Below are positions 44,772 through 55,303 of a DNA stretch of 64,000 nucleotides, piece by piece (position 1 is the stretch's first letter; the number at the start of each line of letters is the position of its first letter). This DNA comes from Parerythrobacter lacustris. GTDB lineage: Bacteria; Pseudomonadota; Alphaproteobacteria; Sphingomonadales; Sphingomonadaceae. The stretch covers positions 248,001 through 312,000 of the forward strand of contig NZ_JANKHH010000007.1 of NCBI RefSeq assembly GCF_024626475.1, given 5' to 3'. The translations under genes and the position numbers were made by a program. Under the pieces are notes generated by a model. The model ran no database searches and was not told where the DNA came from. It saw nothing but the letters and a program-made list of their open reading frames with translations.

Positions 44772-45940
44772 GCGGTGCCAACCGCCACTATGTTCTCGCC
44801 GCCGGGGGTACCGGCGGTCACCTGATCCCGGCCTTTGCGCTGGCGACAGAGCTCGAGCGGCGCGGACACCATGTCGCGCTGATCACCGACGAGCGCGGCG
44901 CAAACATTCCCGGCAAGCCCGATTTCCTCCCCGCGCATATCCTGCCCGCCGGGCGCTTCGGCAAGAACCCGCTCAACTGGATCAAGGGGCTGCGCGCGAT
45001 CGGGCAGGGGCGCGACATGGCGCTGCGGCTGTTCGAAAGCTTCGAGCCGAGCGCGGTGGTCGGTTTCGGCGGCTATCCCTCGCTGCCCGCGCTGCTGGCG
45101 TCGACCTCCGCCGCGATTCCCAGCGTGCTGCACGAACAGAACGCGGTGCTGGGGCGCGTCAACCGCTTCATGGCCGGCCGGGTCGAGGCGATCGCCACCG
45201 CCTATCCCGAAATCCGGCGGTTGAAGCCCAAGCATGCGGGCAAGGTGCATCTGGTCGGCAATCCGGTGCGCGGCGAAGTGCTGCAGCTTCGCGAAGAGCC
45301 GTTCCCCGCCTTTACCGAAGACGGCTTGCTGCGCGTGCTGGTGACCGGCGGCAGCCAAGGGGCGAGCGTTCTCTCGGAGATTGTCCCTGACGGGCTCGCC
45401 ATGCTCCAGCCCGCGCTGCGCTCGCGGCTGCAGGTGACCCAGCAGTGTCGCCCCGAAGATCTTGATGCGGTGCGCGAGCGCTATCGCAACCACGATATTC
45501 CTGCCGAGCTGGGCACTTACTTCGAGGATATGGCCGCGCGCCTTGCCGATGCGCATCTGTTCATCGGGCGGGCGGGGGCATCGACGATCGCCGAACTGAC
45601 CGCGGTCGGACGCCCCGCGATCCTCATCCCGCTGCCGATCGCCACCGACGACCACCAGGCGGCCAACGCTCGCGAAATGGCCAAGAAGGGCGGCGCGCGG
45701 ATGATCCGGCAGGAGAACTTCACCGCCAAGGAACTCGCCAAGCAAATCCAGGCCATGGCGCAGAACCCGCAGTCGCTCGCCACGGCGGCGCATGCCGCGT
45801 GGAACTGCGGCCGGCCGCACGCGGCGAAAGAACTCGCAGATCTGGTCGAAAGCTTCGGCGGCGATACGCTGATGGATGTGATCCGCACTACCGAGCCGAT
45901 CCGCGATATCGTCGGCGCGCCATCGGGGGCGGCGGCATGA
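44768..45940 (+). CDS. murG: Lipid II synthase MurG
   Basis: A 390-residue GT28 glycosyltransferase adding GlcNAc to lipid I at the inner membrane. It starts [20 protein letters not shown], with the glycine-rich loop. [43 protein letters not shown] and [20 protein letters not shown] are diagnostic. The same frame stays open far upstream inside ftsW, but the start at 44768 in the ATGA overlap gives the canonical N-terminus. It also overlaps murC by four bases. Confidence 0.97.
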   Translation: MSGANRHYVLAAGGTGGHLIPAFALATELERRGHHVALITDERGANIPGKPDFLPAHILPAGRFGKNPLNWIKGLRAIGQGRDMALRLFESFEPSAVVGFGGYPSLPALLASTSAAIPSVLHEQNAVLGRVNRFMAGRVEAIATAYPEIRRLKPKHAGKVHLVGNPVRGEVLQLREEPFPAFTEDGLLRVLVTGGSQGASVLSEIVPDGLAMLQPALRSRLQVTQQCRPEDLDAVRERYRNHDIPAELGTYFEDMAARLADAHLFIGRAGASTIAELTAVGRPAILIPLPIATDDHQAANAREMAKKGGARMIRQENFTAKELAKQIQAMAQNPQSLATAAHAAWNCGRPHAAKELADLVESFGGDTLMDVIRTTEPIRDIVGAPSGAAA

Positions 45941-47346
45941 AGGGCGTCGGCACCGATATCGGGGTGATCCACTTCGTCGGCATCGGCGGGATCGGCATGT
46001 CGGGCATTGCCGAGGTCATGGCCAACCTCGGCTACACCGTGCAGGGCAGCGACATCAGCGAAAGCCCCACGGTCGAGCGCCTGCGCAGCCGTGGCATCGC
46101 CGTGCGCATCGGCCATGCCAAGGAGAACGTCGAGGGCGCGGCCGTGGTGGTGACCTCGACTGCGGTCAAGCGGACCAATCCGGAAGTTGCGCACGCGCTC
46201 GAGAACCGCATTCCCGTGGTCCGCAGGGCGGAGATGCTCGCCGAACTGATGCGGCTCAAGAGCACCGTCGCGGTTGCCGGCACGCATGGCAAGACCACCA
46301 CCACCAGCATGATCGCCGCCCTGCTCGATGCGGGCGGGATAGACCCGACCGTGATCAACGGCGGAATCATCGAACAATACGGTTCGAACGCGCGGCTGGG
46401 CGACAGCGACTGGATGGTGGTCGAAGCCGACGAAAGCGACGGCAGCTTCCTGCGGCTCGACGGGACCATCGCGGTGGTGACCAATATCGATCCCGAGCAT
46501 CTAGATCACTACGGCACTTTCGACGGGGTGAAGGATGCCTTCGTCGAGTTCATCCACAACGTCCCGTTCTACGGCGCGGCGATCCTGTGCATCGACCATC
46601 CCGAAGTGCAGGCGGTGATCGGCAAGGTGCGCGACCGGCGCGTGGTGACCTACGGCTTCAACCTCCAAGCCGATATCTGCGGGGTCGATGTCCGACCTTC
46701 GGATGGCGGAAACCTGTTCGACGTCGTGGTCCGCCAACGCGGGGAGGACGACCGGCGGATCGAAGGCGTGAAACTGCCGATGCCGGGCCGCCACAACGTG
46801 CAGAATGCGCTCGCGGCGATCGCAGTCGCGATCGAGATGGGCTGCTCGGACGACGTTATCCGCACCGGCTTCGGCAGCTTCGGCGGCGTGCGGCGGCGTT
46901 TCACGCGGGTCGGGCAGGTCGGCGGCGCGACGGTGATCGACGATTACGCGCACCACCCGGTGGAAATCCGCGCGGTGCTTTCTGCCGCGCGGGAAAGCGC
47001 CAATGGCAAGGTTATCGCGGTGATGCAGCCGCATCGCTATTCGCGCCTCGGCGATCTGATGGACGATTTCCAGAACTGCTTCAACGATGCCGACACGGTC
47101 TACGTCACCCCGGTCTATGCGGCAGGCGAAGAGCCGGTCGATGGCGTCAGTTCGCAAGCTTTGGTCGAAGGGCTGAAATCGCGCGGACATCGCTCTGCTG
47201 CGACGGTAGCCGACCGCGAGGAACTGGCGGCGCGGCTGGCTGGTGAAGTCGAAGCGGGCGATCTGGTGGTCTGCCTCGGTGCGGGCGACATCACCCGTTG
47301 GGCCGCTGCCCTGGCAAGCGACATCGAGCGGGTGCGCGCGGCATGA
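45937..47346 (+). CDS. murC: UDP-N-acetylmuramate:L-alanine ligase MurC
   Basis: A 469-residue Mur ligase adding the first stem-peptide residue. It opens with [18 protein letters not shown], a UDP-binding loop; the ATP loop is [13 protein letters not shown], with [27 protein letters not shown] and the C-terminal [14 protein letters not shown] overlaps link it to murG and murB. The downstream order murC-murB-ddl-ftsQ is usual for alphaproteobacteria. Confidence 0.97.
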   Translation: MKGVGTDIGVIHFVGIGGIGMSGIAEVMANLGYTVQGSDISESPTVERLRSRGIAVRIGHAKENVEGAAVVVTSTAVKRTNPEVAHALENRIPVVRRAEMLAELMRLKSTVAVAGTHGKTTTTSMIAALLDAGGIDPTVINGGIIEQYGSNARLGDSDWMVVEADESDGSFLRLDGTIAVVTNIDPEHLDHYGTFDGVKDAFVEFIHNVPFYGAAILCIDHPEVQAVIGKVRDRRVVTYGFNLQADICGVDVRPSDGGNLFDVVVRQRGEDDRRIEGVKLPMPGRHNVQNALAAIAVAIEMGCSDDVIRTGFGSFGGVRRRFTRVGQVGGATVIDDYAHHPVEIRAVLSAARESANGKVIAVMQPHRYSRLGDLMDDFQNCFNDADTVYVTPVYAAGEEPVDGVSSQALVEGLKSRGHRSAATVADREELAARLAGEVEAGDLVVCLGAGDITRWAAALASDIERVRAA

Positions 47347-48320
47347 CGACGCACCAGCCTGACGATTGGGCGATGAACGACAAGGGCGGCGCGCCCGATG
47401 CCGAAGTCGATCTCGACGGAGCGACCAGTGCGCCGGTGTCTACGCACGGGCTGCGCGGCAAGCTGACCGCCAATGCGCCGCTCGCAAAGCTGGTGTGGTT
47501 CAAGACGGGCGGCGCGGCCGACTGGTTGTTCGAACCGGCTGACCTCGACGATCTGACCCTGTTTCTCGACCGGTTGGAGGGCAAGCTGCCAGTGATGGCG
47601 CTGGGCCTCGGCTCGAACCTGATCGTGCGCGATGGCGGCGTACCCGGTGTGGTGATCCGGCTCGGCAAGGCCTTTTCGAAAGTGGCCAACAAGGGCGATT
47701 GCCTGCTCGAATGCGGTGGTGGTGCCTCGGGCATCCTCGTTTCCTCCTCCGCACGCGATGCAGGGATTGCGGGGCTCGAATTCTTGCGCGGCATTCCCGG
47801 TACGGTCGGCGGCTTCGTGCGGATGAACGGCGGGGCCTATGGCCGCGAAGTTTCGGACGTGCTGGTCGACTGCGACGTGGTGCTGGCGTCCGGCGAGCTC
47901 GTGCGCCTTTCGGCGGCGGACCTGCAATACAGCTACCGCCACTCGGCCTTGCCCGAAGGCGCCGTGGTGGTCGCGGCGCGGTTCCAGGGGCGCACGGGTG
48001 ATCCCGCCGCCATCGGCGCGGAGATGGATCGTATCGCGCAAGCGCGGGAGGAATCGCAGCCGCTCCGCACGAAGACGGGCGGCTCGACCTTCAAGAACCC
48101 TGAAGGCCACAAGGCTTGGCAGCTTGTCGATGCCGCCGGGTGCCGCGGCCTCACCATCGGCGGCGCGCAGGTGAGCGAGAAGCACACCAATTTCCTGATC
48201 AACACCGGCACTGCGACCAGTGCCGACATCGAAGGGCTGGGTGAAGAAGTGAAGCGCCGCGTCTACGCGCATTGCGGGGTCCAGCTCGAATGGGAAATCC
48301 AGCGGGTGGGCCGGCCATGA
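47343..48320 (+). CDS. murB: UDP-N-acetylenolpyruvoylglucosamine reductase MurB
   Basis: A 325-residue FAD enzyme reducing enolpyruvyl-UDP-GlcNAc to UDP-MurNAc. It has [37 protein letters not shown] and [20 protein letters not shown]. The catalytic Ser lies in [20 protein letters not shown] and the final Glu in [11 protein letters not shown]. The first 40 residues are a non-conserved extension; an internal ATG at 47373 is possible, but the ATGA overlap with murC favours 47343. It overlaps ddl by four bases. Confidence 0.95.
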   Translation: MTTHQPDDWAMNDKGGAPDAEVDLDGATSAPVSTHGLRGKLTANAPLAKLVWFKTGGAADWLFEPADLDDLTLFLDRLEGKLPVMALGLGSNLIVRDGGVPGVVIRLGKAFSKVANKGDCLLECGGGASGILVSSSARDAGIAGLEFLRGIPGTVGGFVRMNGGAYGREVSDVLVDCDVVLASGELVRLSAADLQYSYRHSALPEGAVVVAARFQGRTGDPAAIGAEMDRIAQAREESQPLRTKTGGSTFKNPEGHKAWQLVDAAGCRGLTIGGAQVSEKHTNFLINTGTATSADIEGLGEEVKRRVYAHCGVQLEWEIQRVGRP

Positions 48321-49300
48321 CGCTCGATCGCAAACTCCATGTCGCAGTGCTGATGGGCGGCTGGGCAAACGAGCGCCCGGTTTCGCTGATGAGCGGCAAC
48401 GGCGTGGCCGATGCACTCGAAAGCCGGGGCCATCGGGTCACCCGGATCGATATGGACCGGCAGGTCGCCGCGCGCATCGCCGAGGCCGCCCCCGACGTCG
48501 TGTTCAATGCGCTGCACGGTGTGCCGGGCGAGGATGGCACGGTGCAGGGCATGCTTGACCTGATGGGCGTGCCCTATACCCATTCGGGCCTCGCCACCTC
48601 GGTCATCGCGATCGACAAAGAGCTGACCAAGCAGGCGCTGGTGCCCAAGGGCATTCCGATGCCCGGCGGGCGGATCGTGCGGAGCGCGGAGTTGTACGAA
48701 CGCGACCCGCTGCCGCGCCCCTATGTCTTGAAGCCGGTGAATGAGGGCTCCTCGGTCGGTGTCGCCATCGTGACTGCGGACGGCAATTACGGCAATCCGA
48801 TCGCGCGCGATGCGACAGGACCGTGGCAGGAATTTCCCGAGCTGCTCGCCGAACCCTATATCCGCGGGCGCGAGCTCACGACGGCGGTGATCGACGGGCC
48901 GGAGGGCCCGCGCGCGCTGGCGGTGACAGAACTGGTCCCGAAGTCGGGGTTCTACGATTTCGATGCGAAGTATACCGAGGGGATGACCGAGCACGTCTGC
49001 CCCGCCGATCTGCCGGACAATATCACTGCGTTGTGCCTCGAATATGCCGTGCGCGCGCACAAGGCGCTGGGCTGCAAGGGCACCAGCCGGACCGATTTCC
49101 GCTGGGATGACGAGCAGGGCGAGGACGGCCTGTTCGTGCTCGAAACCAACACTCAGCCGGGCATGACGCCGCTCAGCCTCGTGCCCGAACAGGCGCGGTA
49201 TTGCGGCATGGACTACGGCGACCTGGTCGAAGCGATCGTCGCCGAGGCGCTGCGGACCCATCAAGCGAAGGGAGGGGACAATGGCGACCGTCAAGCGTAA
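48317..49300 (+). CDS. ddl: D-alanine:D-alanine ligase
   Basis: A 327-residue ATP-grasp enzyme supplying D-Ala-D-Ala to MurF. It has VLMGGWANERPVSLMSGNGV, the HGVPGEDGTVQGMLDLMGVP lid region and PYVLKPVNEGSSVGV for ATP binding. YDFDAKYTEGMTEHVCPADL and ETNTQPGMTPLSLVPEQA (metal site) follow. In dcw clusters the copy is usually called ddlB. It overlaps murB by four bases and ftsQ by twenty. Confidence 0.96.
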   Translation: MTLDRKLHVAVLMGGWANERPVSLMSGNGVADALESRGHRVTRIDMDRQVAARIAEAAPDVVFNALHGVPGEDGTVQGMLDLMGVPYTHSGLATSVIAIDKELTKQALVPKGIPMPGGRIVRSAELYERDPLPRPYVLKPVNEGSSVGVAIVTADGNYGNPIARDATGPWQEFPELLAEPYIRGRELTTAVIDGPEGPRALAVTELVPKSGFYDFDAKYTEGMTEHVCPADLPDNITALCLEYAVRAHKALGCKGTSRTDFRWDDEQGEDGLFVLETNTQPGMTPLSLVPEQARYCGMDYGDLVEAIVAEALRTHQAKGGDNGDRQA

Positions 49301-50186
49301 GGCGCAGCAGGGCGTTCGCCGCTCGACCGCCGCGCGCAGCCGCGCGGACACTGCGCGCCGCGCCCGGGCAAAAACCGGATCGGCGCTCGATTCCGCGATG
49401 GCGATCCTGCCCTTCACCGAAGAGCAACTGCACCGGATTTTCCTTGCGATCATCCTCGGCGGGGCGGCGGCGCTGGCATGGTTCGTCGCCAGCCTCGCGG
49501 GCGTGCCGGCAATGGCCAGCCAGCAGATCGCCATGCTGTCGTCCGATGCCGGGTTCGAGGTGCGCCGGGTGCAGGTCACCGGGGTCGAACGGATGAACGA
49601 GCTCAAGGTCTACGAGCAGGTGCTGAGCGAGCATGAGACCCCGATGACCTCGGTCGATCTCGACCTGCTGCGCAACCGCCTGCTCGAGCTGAGCTGGGTC
49701 AAGGATGCCCGCGTTTCGCGCCAGCTGCCCGATACGCTGGTGGTTGATATCGTCGAACGCACGCCGCACGCCGCGCTGCGCAAGGCCGACCGGCTGGTGC
49801 TGATCGATCCCGAGGGGGTCGAGCTCGAACCGATCAGCGACGCCAACGCCAAGGGCATGCTGGTGGTTTCGGGTCCGGGTGCCGGCAAGCAGGTTGCCGC
49901 GCTGACAGAACTGCTCGACACAGCGCCCGCGATCAAGCCGCAGGTGACCGAGGCCGAATGGCTGGGCAATCGCCGCTGGAACCTCACCTTCAACACCGAC
50001 CAGGTGCTCGCGCTGCCGCAGGGCGAGAAAGAGGCCGCCAACGCGCTGGTGGCCTTCGCCACGCTCGACGGGCGCAACCGGCTGCTCGGCGGCAAGGTGG
50101 CGCATTTCGACATGCGGGTACCGGGCCGGGTGCATTTGCGCATTCCGGGCCGTACGCAGCAGACGCTCGCAGCGGGAGACGAATGA
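49281..50186 (+). CDS. ftsQ: Cell division protein FtsQ
   Basis: A 301-residue bitopic protein. A basic N-terminal cytoplasmic region (RRSTAARSRADTARRARAK) of about 50 residues precedes one membrane helix (IFLAIILGGAAALAWFVASL, about residues 54-73). The POTRA domain then includes GFEVRRVQVTGVERMNEL, and the FtsQ beta-domain has LPDTLVVDIVERTPHAALRK. It links FtsB/FtsL to the divisome. The ATG lies 20 bp inside ddl; the stop overlaps ftsA by four bases. Confidence 0.94.
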   Translation: MATVKRKAQQGVRRSTAARSRADTARRARAKTGSALDSAMAILPFTEEQLHRIFLAIILGGAAALAWFVASLAGVPAMASQQIAMLSSDAGFEVRRVQVTGVERMNELKVYEQVLSEHETPMTSVDLDLLRNRLLELSWVKDARVSRQLPDTLVVDIVERTPHAALRKADRLVLIDPEGVELEPISDANAKGMLVVSGPGAGKQVAALTELLDTAPAIKPQVTEAEWLGNRRWNLTFNTDQVLALPQGEKEAANALVAFATLDGRNRLLGGKVAHFDMRVPGRVHLRIPGRTQQTLAAGDE

Positions 50187-51469
50187 TGGCCCTGCCGCGC
50201 ATCACCAAGGTCTTCGGAGCGGTCAACGTCGGCTCGTTCCGCATCTCTGCCATGGTCATGGGCCTGTCCGAGACCGGCGAGATGATCGTGCTCGGCTCGG
50301 GCCACCGGCAAAGCCAAGGCATCAAGCGTGGATATGTGACCGACATGGCGGCGGCAACCTACGCAATCCGCGATGCGGTCGAGCGGGCGGAAAAGAACGC
50401 CGGGACCAGCGTTTCGAGCGTCTGGGTCGGCTGTTCGGGCGCAGGCCTCGCGAGCCAGATTGCCAAGGTCGAGATCGACATCGGCGGTCGGCGGATCGAG
50501 GAAGAGGATATCGAGCAATTGCTCCTCGTGGCGCGCGACAATATCCAGCCCGACGGGCGAATGGTGCTCCATGCGCAACCTGCTCACTATACGCTCGACG
50601 GAGCGCACGGTGTCGCGAATCCAAAGGGGTTGCACGCCGAGCGGTTGGGGGTGGATGTCCATGTCATGCTGGCTGACGGGGCGCCGGTGCGGAACCTGAT
50701 CGAGGCGGTCCAGAACGCCCATCTCGAGGTCGAAAGCGTTGTCGCCGCACCCATCGCAGCGGGCCATGCCTGCCTGACGCCTGAAGAGCGCGAACTGGGC
50801 ACCGCGCTGGTGGAGATCGGGGGCGATGTGACCAATGTTTCGGTCTATGCCGCCGGTATGCTGCTGGGATTGAAGGCAATCCCGCTCGGGTCGACCGACA
50901 TCACCGACGCGGTTGCCTCGGCCTTCGGCATCCGCCGGTTCCAGGCCGAGCGGCTCAAATGCGTCTCCGGTTCCGCCATCGCCAGTCCAACCGACCACCG
51001 CGAAATGATCCCGGTCTATGGTCCGGGGGAAAGCGGTGAATCCGGCTCCACGGCACGCGGTGCAGATGACAAGAACCGTATCCCGCGCGCGGAATTGGTC
51101 TCTGTGGTGACACAGAACCTTGCGAAGCTGACCGATGAGATCGGCAAGGCGTTGAGGGAGATGGGATTTTCCGGCTCTCGTGGAAGCCAGGTCGTGTTGA
51201 CTGGCGGCGGTGCAGAATTGGCCGGTCTCGCCGAGTATGCCCAAAGCGCGCTCGGGCGCCCGGTCCGCATCGGCAAGCCACCTGCGCTGCGCGGCTTGCC
51301 CGAGGCGCATGCAACGCCGGGCTTTGCGACACTGGCCGGCCTGTGTCTCTACGCAGCAGACGACCCGGTCGATATCCGCACGATCGACCCTCGTTATACG
51401 ACCACGGTCAAGCTGAGCGGGATGGCGCTCGTTTCGAGGCTCGTTCGTGCGGCGCGAGAGTATTTCTGA
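50183..51469 (+). CDS. ftsA: Cell division protein FtsA
   Basis: A 428-residue actin-like ATPase that tethers FtsZ filaments to the membrane. Blocks include GSGHRQSQGIKRGYVTDM, the 1C-domain PAHYTLDGAHGVANPKGL, LVEIGGDVTNVSVYAAG (phosphate-binding) and VVLTGGGAELAGLAEYAQ. The C-terminus LSGMALVSRLVRAAREYF is an amphipathic membrane-targeting helix. Residues around GPGESGESGSTARGADDKNR form an unusually polar loop. ATG 50183 overlaps the ftsQ stop; a second ATG at 50186 would give the same protein less one residue. Confidence 0.96.
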   Translation: MMALPRITKVFGAVNVGSFRISAMVMGLSETGEMIVLGSGHRQSQGIKRGYVTDMAAATYAIRDAVERAEKNAGTSVSSVWVGCSGAGLASQIAKVEIDIGGRRIEEEDIEQLLLVARDNIQPDGRMVLHAQPAHYTLDGAHGVANPKGLHAERLGVDVHVMLADGAPVRNLIEAVQNAHLEVESVVAAPIAAGHACLTPEERELGTALVEIGGDVTNVSVYAAGMLLGLKAIPLGSTDITDAVASAFGIRRFQAERLKCVSGSAIASPTDHREMIPVYGPGESGESGSTARGADDKNRIPRAELVSVVTQNLAKLTDEIGKALREMGFSGSRGSQVVLTGGGAELAGLAEYAQSALGRPVRIGKPPALRGLPEAHATPGFATLAGLCLYAADDPVDIRTIDPRYTTTVKLSGMALVSRLVRAAREYF

Positions 51470-51592
51470 CGTGAGCCATATAGCGTTAACCACTGTGGAT
51501 AAGCGATTCTCTGCTATGCCCGCCCAATCCGGTTTGTGTCAGACTAATCGCCAGTCGAATTTTTTTAGCATCTGCTCCCGAAGGGACACGCA
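51470..51592 (+). promoter_or_regulatory. ftsA-ftsZ gap with a GANTC methylation site
   Basis: A 123-bp gap, the only one in the dcw cluster. It holds GATTC at 51505-51509 (CcrM type), a GTTAACC half-site (51485-51491), an AT-rich TTTTTTT tract and the ftsZ Shine-Dalgarno region GAAGGGA. It could contain an ftsZ-specific promoter. No confident -35/-10 pair was found. Confidence 0.4.
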
Positions 51593-53278
51593 ATGAGCAT
51601 CAACATCGGACCGCCCGCCACGGATGAGCTTCGGCCCAGGATTACCGTTATCGGTGTCGGGGGTGCGGGCGGCAATGCGATTGCCAACATGATCGCGGCC
51701 GATATCGAAGGCGTCGAGTTCGTAGTTGCGAACACCGATGCGCAGGCGCTGAACAATGCAGTGGCAGATACGCGGATCCAGCTGGGGCCCGATATCACCG
51801 GCGGCCTCGGTGCCGGCGCACGGCCCGAAGTCGGCAAGGCTGCTGCCGAGGAAACCGTGCAGGACATCGAAAACCTGCTCGAAGGCGTGAACATGTGCTT
51901 CATTGCCGCCGGGATGGGCGGCGGCACCGGCACCGGCGCAGCCCCGGTCATCGCAGAGGCCGCGCGCCGCAAGGGCGTGCTGACCGTGGGCGTGGTGACC
52001 AAGCCGTTCCTGTTCGAGGGCACGCGTCGCATGCGAGCGGCCGAGGCCGGAATCGAAGAGCTTCAGCGCTATGTCGACACGCTGATCGTCATTCCCAACC
52101 AGAACCTGTTCCTGGTGGCAAAGGCGGAAACGACCTTCAAGGAAGCGTTTCAGTTGGCCGACGAAGTGCTGCAGCAGGGCGTCCGCTCGATCACCGACCT
52201 GATGGTGATGCCAGGCCTCATCAATCTCGACTTTGCCGATGTGAAATCGGTGATGGAGGAAATGGGCAAGGCGATGATGGGCACGGGCGAAGGCGAGGGC
52301 GAGAACCGCGCGCTCGAAGCCGCCGAGCGCGCGATTGCCAACCCGCTGCTCGACGGTGTGTCGATGCAGGGTGCGAAGGGCGTCATCATCTCGATCATCG
52401 GCGGCGATGACATGAAGCTGCTCGAAGTCGACGAAGCGGCGAACCATATCCGCGAGCTGGTCGACGAAGATGCGAACATCATTTGGGGGTCGGCGTTCAA
52501 TCCCGATCTACAGGGCAAGATCCGTGTCTCGGTCGTGGCGACCGGGATCGAGCCTGCTAGCGGAATGGTCGATGCCTCCGGCGACAGGCACTCTCTGTCG
52601 CTTGGTGCCAATCGCGCGCCCAAGCGGCCGGTGCTGGAACTGCCCGAAGAAGACGAATTCGACGACATCGCAAACGAGGCGAGCGCGGCAGAAGACCCGC
52701 CGATGTCGCTCGGCGGCTACCAGGTGGCCGGAGCCGACGAGGATTTCGAGGACGAGTACGAGGATGATGATGTCGACGGCATCGTCGATCCCCTTGCCGG
52801 TATGCGAAACGAAGTGCCCGACCCATACGAACCGCAAGAAGCAGGCGGCGAGGGCGCGTTGGACGATGCGGCGCCTTCATCGACCCCTGCCGGTGACGAA
52901 CACGAATCCGATGAGGACGATTGGGGCGATGTCGGTGACGGCAGTCGGCAGAATGCCGAACCGCTCGATCTCGGTTTGGAAGGCGCAGAAGTCGGCGGCG
53001 ATATCGATGGTGACGACAAGCTGCTGGCGGACGCAGACCGTTTGGTAGAGGACGATCAACCCTTGCAGGTGAAGACCGGTGGCGGCCGCCGCAGAGGCTT
53101 GATTTCAGGCGGTGAATCCAGCGCCGGAAGCACGCTCTTCGAACGCATGGCAAATCTGTCTCGCGGGTCGTCGGATGACAAGGAAGAAGATGAGGACGTA
53201 GGCGAGGGTGAAAGTGAAGGTGAAGGCTCTTCCTCGCTCAACATTCCGCGTTTCCTTGGGCGCCAGAACAACCAGTAA
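51593..53278 (+). CDS. ftsZ: Cell division GTPase FtsZ
   Basis: A 561-residue tubulin-like GTPase forming the Z ring. The tubulin signature is GGGTGTG at residues 109-115; the N-terminus has [15 protein letters not shown] and the T7 loop [11 protein letters not shown]. Residues 330-540 form a long, very acidic, disordered linker (for example [14 protein letters not shown]). The C-terminal peptide [14 protein letters not shown] matches the FtsA/ZipA-binding tail. Linkers of this kind are normal in alphaproteobacteria, though this one is especially long and acidic. Confidence 0.98.
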   Translation: MSINIGPPATDELRPRITVIGVGGAGGNAIANMIAADIEGVEFVVANTDAQALNNAVADTRIQLGPDITGGLGAGARPEVGKAAAEETVQDIENLLEGVNMCFIAAGMGGGTGTGAAPVIAEAARRKGVLTVGVVTKPFLFEGTRRMRAAEAGIEELQRYVDTLIVIPNQNLFLVAKAETTFKEAFQLADEVLQQGVRSITDLMVMPGLINLDFADVKSVMEEMGKAMMGTGEGEGENRALEAAERAIANPLLDGVSMQGAKGVIISIIGGDDMKLLEVDEAANHIRELVDEDANIIWGSAFNPDLQGKIRVSVVATGIEPASGMVDASGDRHSLSLGANRAPKRPVLELPEEDEFDDIANEASAAEDPPMSLGGYQVAGADEDFEDEYEDDDVDGIVDPLAGMRNEVPDPYEPQEAGGEGALDDAAPSSTPAGDEHESDEDDWGDVGDGSRQNAEPLDLGLEGAEVGGDIDGDDKLLADADRLVEDDQPLQVKTGGGRRRGLISGGESSAGSTLFERMANLSRGSSDDKEEDEDVGEGESEGEGSSSLNIPRFLGRQNNQ

Positions 53279-53354
53279 ACTGCGACAGCCGGTTCCGTCT
53301 TCGTTCAGAACGGCGGATCCAATCCGTTGCTTTACCCGGGCAACCGGCACAGCT

Positions 53355-55175
53355 ATGCGGGCCTCCCCCATGACAAGGTCGAACTGCAATCTACTTGCCT
53401 TGGTGGGTGTGGCGCTGTCACCCGCACTTCTGGCGTGGCCCACCGTCGCGGCGGCGCAGGAGATCGTACAGCCGCTGCCGCCGAAGGAGCTGGGCCAGCT
53501 CAATGCAGCCCTGAGGCGCATTTCGCAAAACCCGCAGGATGTCGAAGCGCTGCTCGACGCCGGCGAGGCTTCGCTGGTCCTCGATGACATTAACGCGGCG
53601 GAGGGTTTCTTCCTGCGCGCAGAGGCGCTGGCCCCGGGGAATCCGCGTGTCTTGTTGGGTCTGGGTCGCGCGGCCGTGCGCGCGCGCGATCCGCTCAAGT
53701 CGATCGGATTGTTCGACAGCGCCGAAGAGGCTGGAGCGAAAATGGCCAGCGTGGCGCTCGACCGTGGGCTCGCCTACGATTTGGTGGGCGACAATGTTTC
53801 CGCACAAGCCGAATACCGCAAGGGTCTGACTCTGGCTGAAGATGACGAGCTGCGCCGCCGCCTTTCGCTCAGCCTTGCCATCGCGGGTGACAAGGAGGGG
53901 TTCCAGAATACGCTCAATCCGCTTGTCGCCAGGGGCGATTCCGCCTCTTACCGCACACGAGCTTTCGGTCTTGCGATCCTCGGCGAAGATGATGAAGCGG
54001 TTGAAATTGCAGCTGCGGTGATGCCGCGCGAAATGTCGGCCCGGATCGAACCCTATTTGCGCTACATGAAGCGTCTCACCCCTTCGCAGCAGGCCGCGGC
54101 AGGCAATCTCGGCGTCTTCCCGCGCGCGGCACAGATCGGGCGCGATACTCCGCAAGTCGCGCAGTACCGCGAGCAAAAGGGACTGGTCCGAACCGCCGAT
54201 GCGCGTCTTGCTCCACAAGGGGAACCGCTCGGGCAGCGCGTCGATACGACGAGCCAGCGCAGGCGGCCCGATCGCGGGCGGAGTGTCGCAGCCGAGCCGG
54301 TTGCCGAAGCGTCCTCTGCTTTGCCCGAATCGGTGCGACGCGAGGTTGCCCGTGCCGAGCGCGAGCAGGCCTCCGATCCCCTCCAGCGCACCAGCCGACC
54401 GGCCGTGGTGGTCCGTCGCATCGAACGGGACGCTCCAACAACGGATGACAGCGGCGATGCGGTGGCGCAGCCAGCGCAGATCTTGGCCAGCGAGCCAGCG
54501 GAAAACCAAGCTCTGGCAGCCGCGCCCACGGGTATTGCAGTGCGCGAACTTCCCGTGACGCCGGTCGAACTGCCTGCCGCCGAAGCGTCAGAGGTGACAC
54601 CGCCGACGGGCATCGCCGTACGAGAAGTCCAGGCATCGCAACCGGCAATGTCCGTTACCGGCACTGTTGCGGCCCCGGAGCCTGGCTTCGATATCGCCCG
54701 GGTCGAATCGGTTCCGGTAGCGGCCAGCATCTCTGGGCCGACAGCGGCTGAGGTGGAGGAGACTCTCAGCGTCGCCGAGGCTTTTGCGGCTTTCGCAGAG
54801 GCCGCGCCGCCGGTCCCCTCAAGCAGCGGCGGGGTCGATATCACCAGCATCAAGCCTCCGCGCGAGGTCGAGAAGCCCGCTCCACCGCCTACTCCCAAGA
54901 TTGTCCATCCGAGCCGCCATTGGGTACAGGTCGCGACGGGCAAGGACCTAAGGGCGCTCGGTTTCGACTGGCGACGGTTCAGCGGGAAGGCGCCCGATGT
55001 GCTTGGCAAGCTCAAGCCGAACACTACGCCATGGGGCGAAGCAAACCGGTTGCTCGCCGGGCCGTATCCCAGCTTGCAGGAAGCTCGCAAAGCGTTGAAC
55101 TTGCTCAAGGAAAAGGGTATCGAAGGGTTCACTTACACCAGCCCCGAGGGGCAGGAGATCAAGCCGCTCGGCTGA
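53355..55175 (+). CDS. Exported TPR protein with C-terminal SPOR domain
   Basis: A 606-residue protein. A signal sequence (NLLALVGVALSPALLAWPTV) leads into helical TPR-like repeats (about residues 40-270), then a 230-residue Pro/Ala/Glu/Arg-rich disordered region containing two PTGIAVRE copies. A SPOR domain occupies the last 80 residues (HWVQVATGKDL to GPYPSLQEARKALNLLKEKG). SPOR domains bind denuded septal peptidoglycan, so a division-site role fits its place 76 bp after ftsZ. ATG 53355 or 53370 are both plausible; neither has a strong Shine-Dalgarno. Confidence 0.85.
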   Translation: MRASPMTRSNCNLLALVGVALSPALLAWPTVAAAQEIVQPLPPKELGQLNAALRRISQNPQDVEALLDAGEASLVLDDINAAEGFFLRAEALAPGNPRVLLGLGRAAVRARDPLKSIGLFDSAEEAGAKMASVALDRGLAYDLVGDNVSAQAEYRKGLTLAEDDELRRRLSLSLAIAGDKEGFQNTLNPLVARGDSASYRTRAFGLAILGEDDEAVEIAAAVMPREMSARIEPYLRYMKRLTPSQQAAAGNLGVFPRAAQIGRDTPQVAQYREQKGLVRTADARLAPQGEPLGQRVDTTSQRRRPDRGRSVAAEPVAEASSALPESVRREVARAEREQASDPLQRTSRPAVVVRRIERDAPTTDDSGDAVAQPAQILASEPAENQALAAAPTGIAVRELPVTPVELPAAEASEVTPPTGIAVREVQASQPAMSVTGTVAAPEPGFDIARVESVPVAASISGPTAAEVEETLSVAEAFAAFAEAAPPVPSSSGGVDITSIKPPREVEKPAPPPTPKIVHPSRHWVQVATGKDLRALGFDWRRFSGKAPDVLGKLKPNTTPWGEANRLLAGPYPSLQEARKALNLLKEKGIEGFTYTSPEGQEIKPLG

Positions 55176-55303
55176 GTGCAAGCGAGCGTTTTGCACAGGC
55201 TGTGAACAGCCAAAATGAGTTCTCCCCAGCAGTGCCACTTGCCGCCATTGCGCGTTAAGCTTCTCGCGCGGCATCCAGCGGGAATGAGCAAGGCCCCCCG
55301 CAC

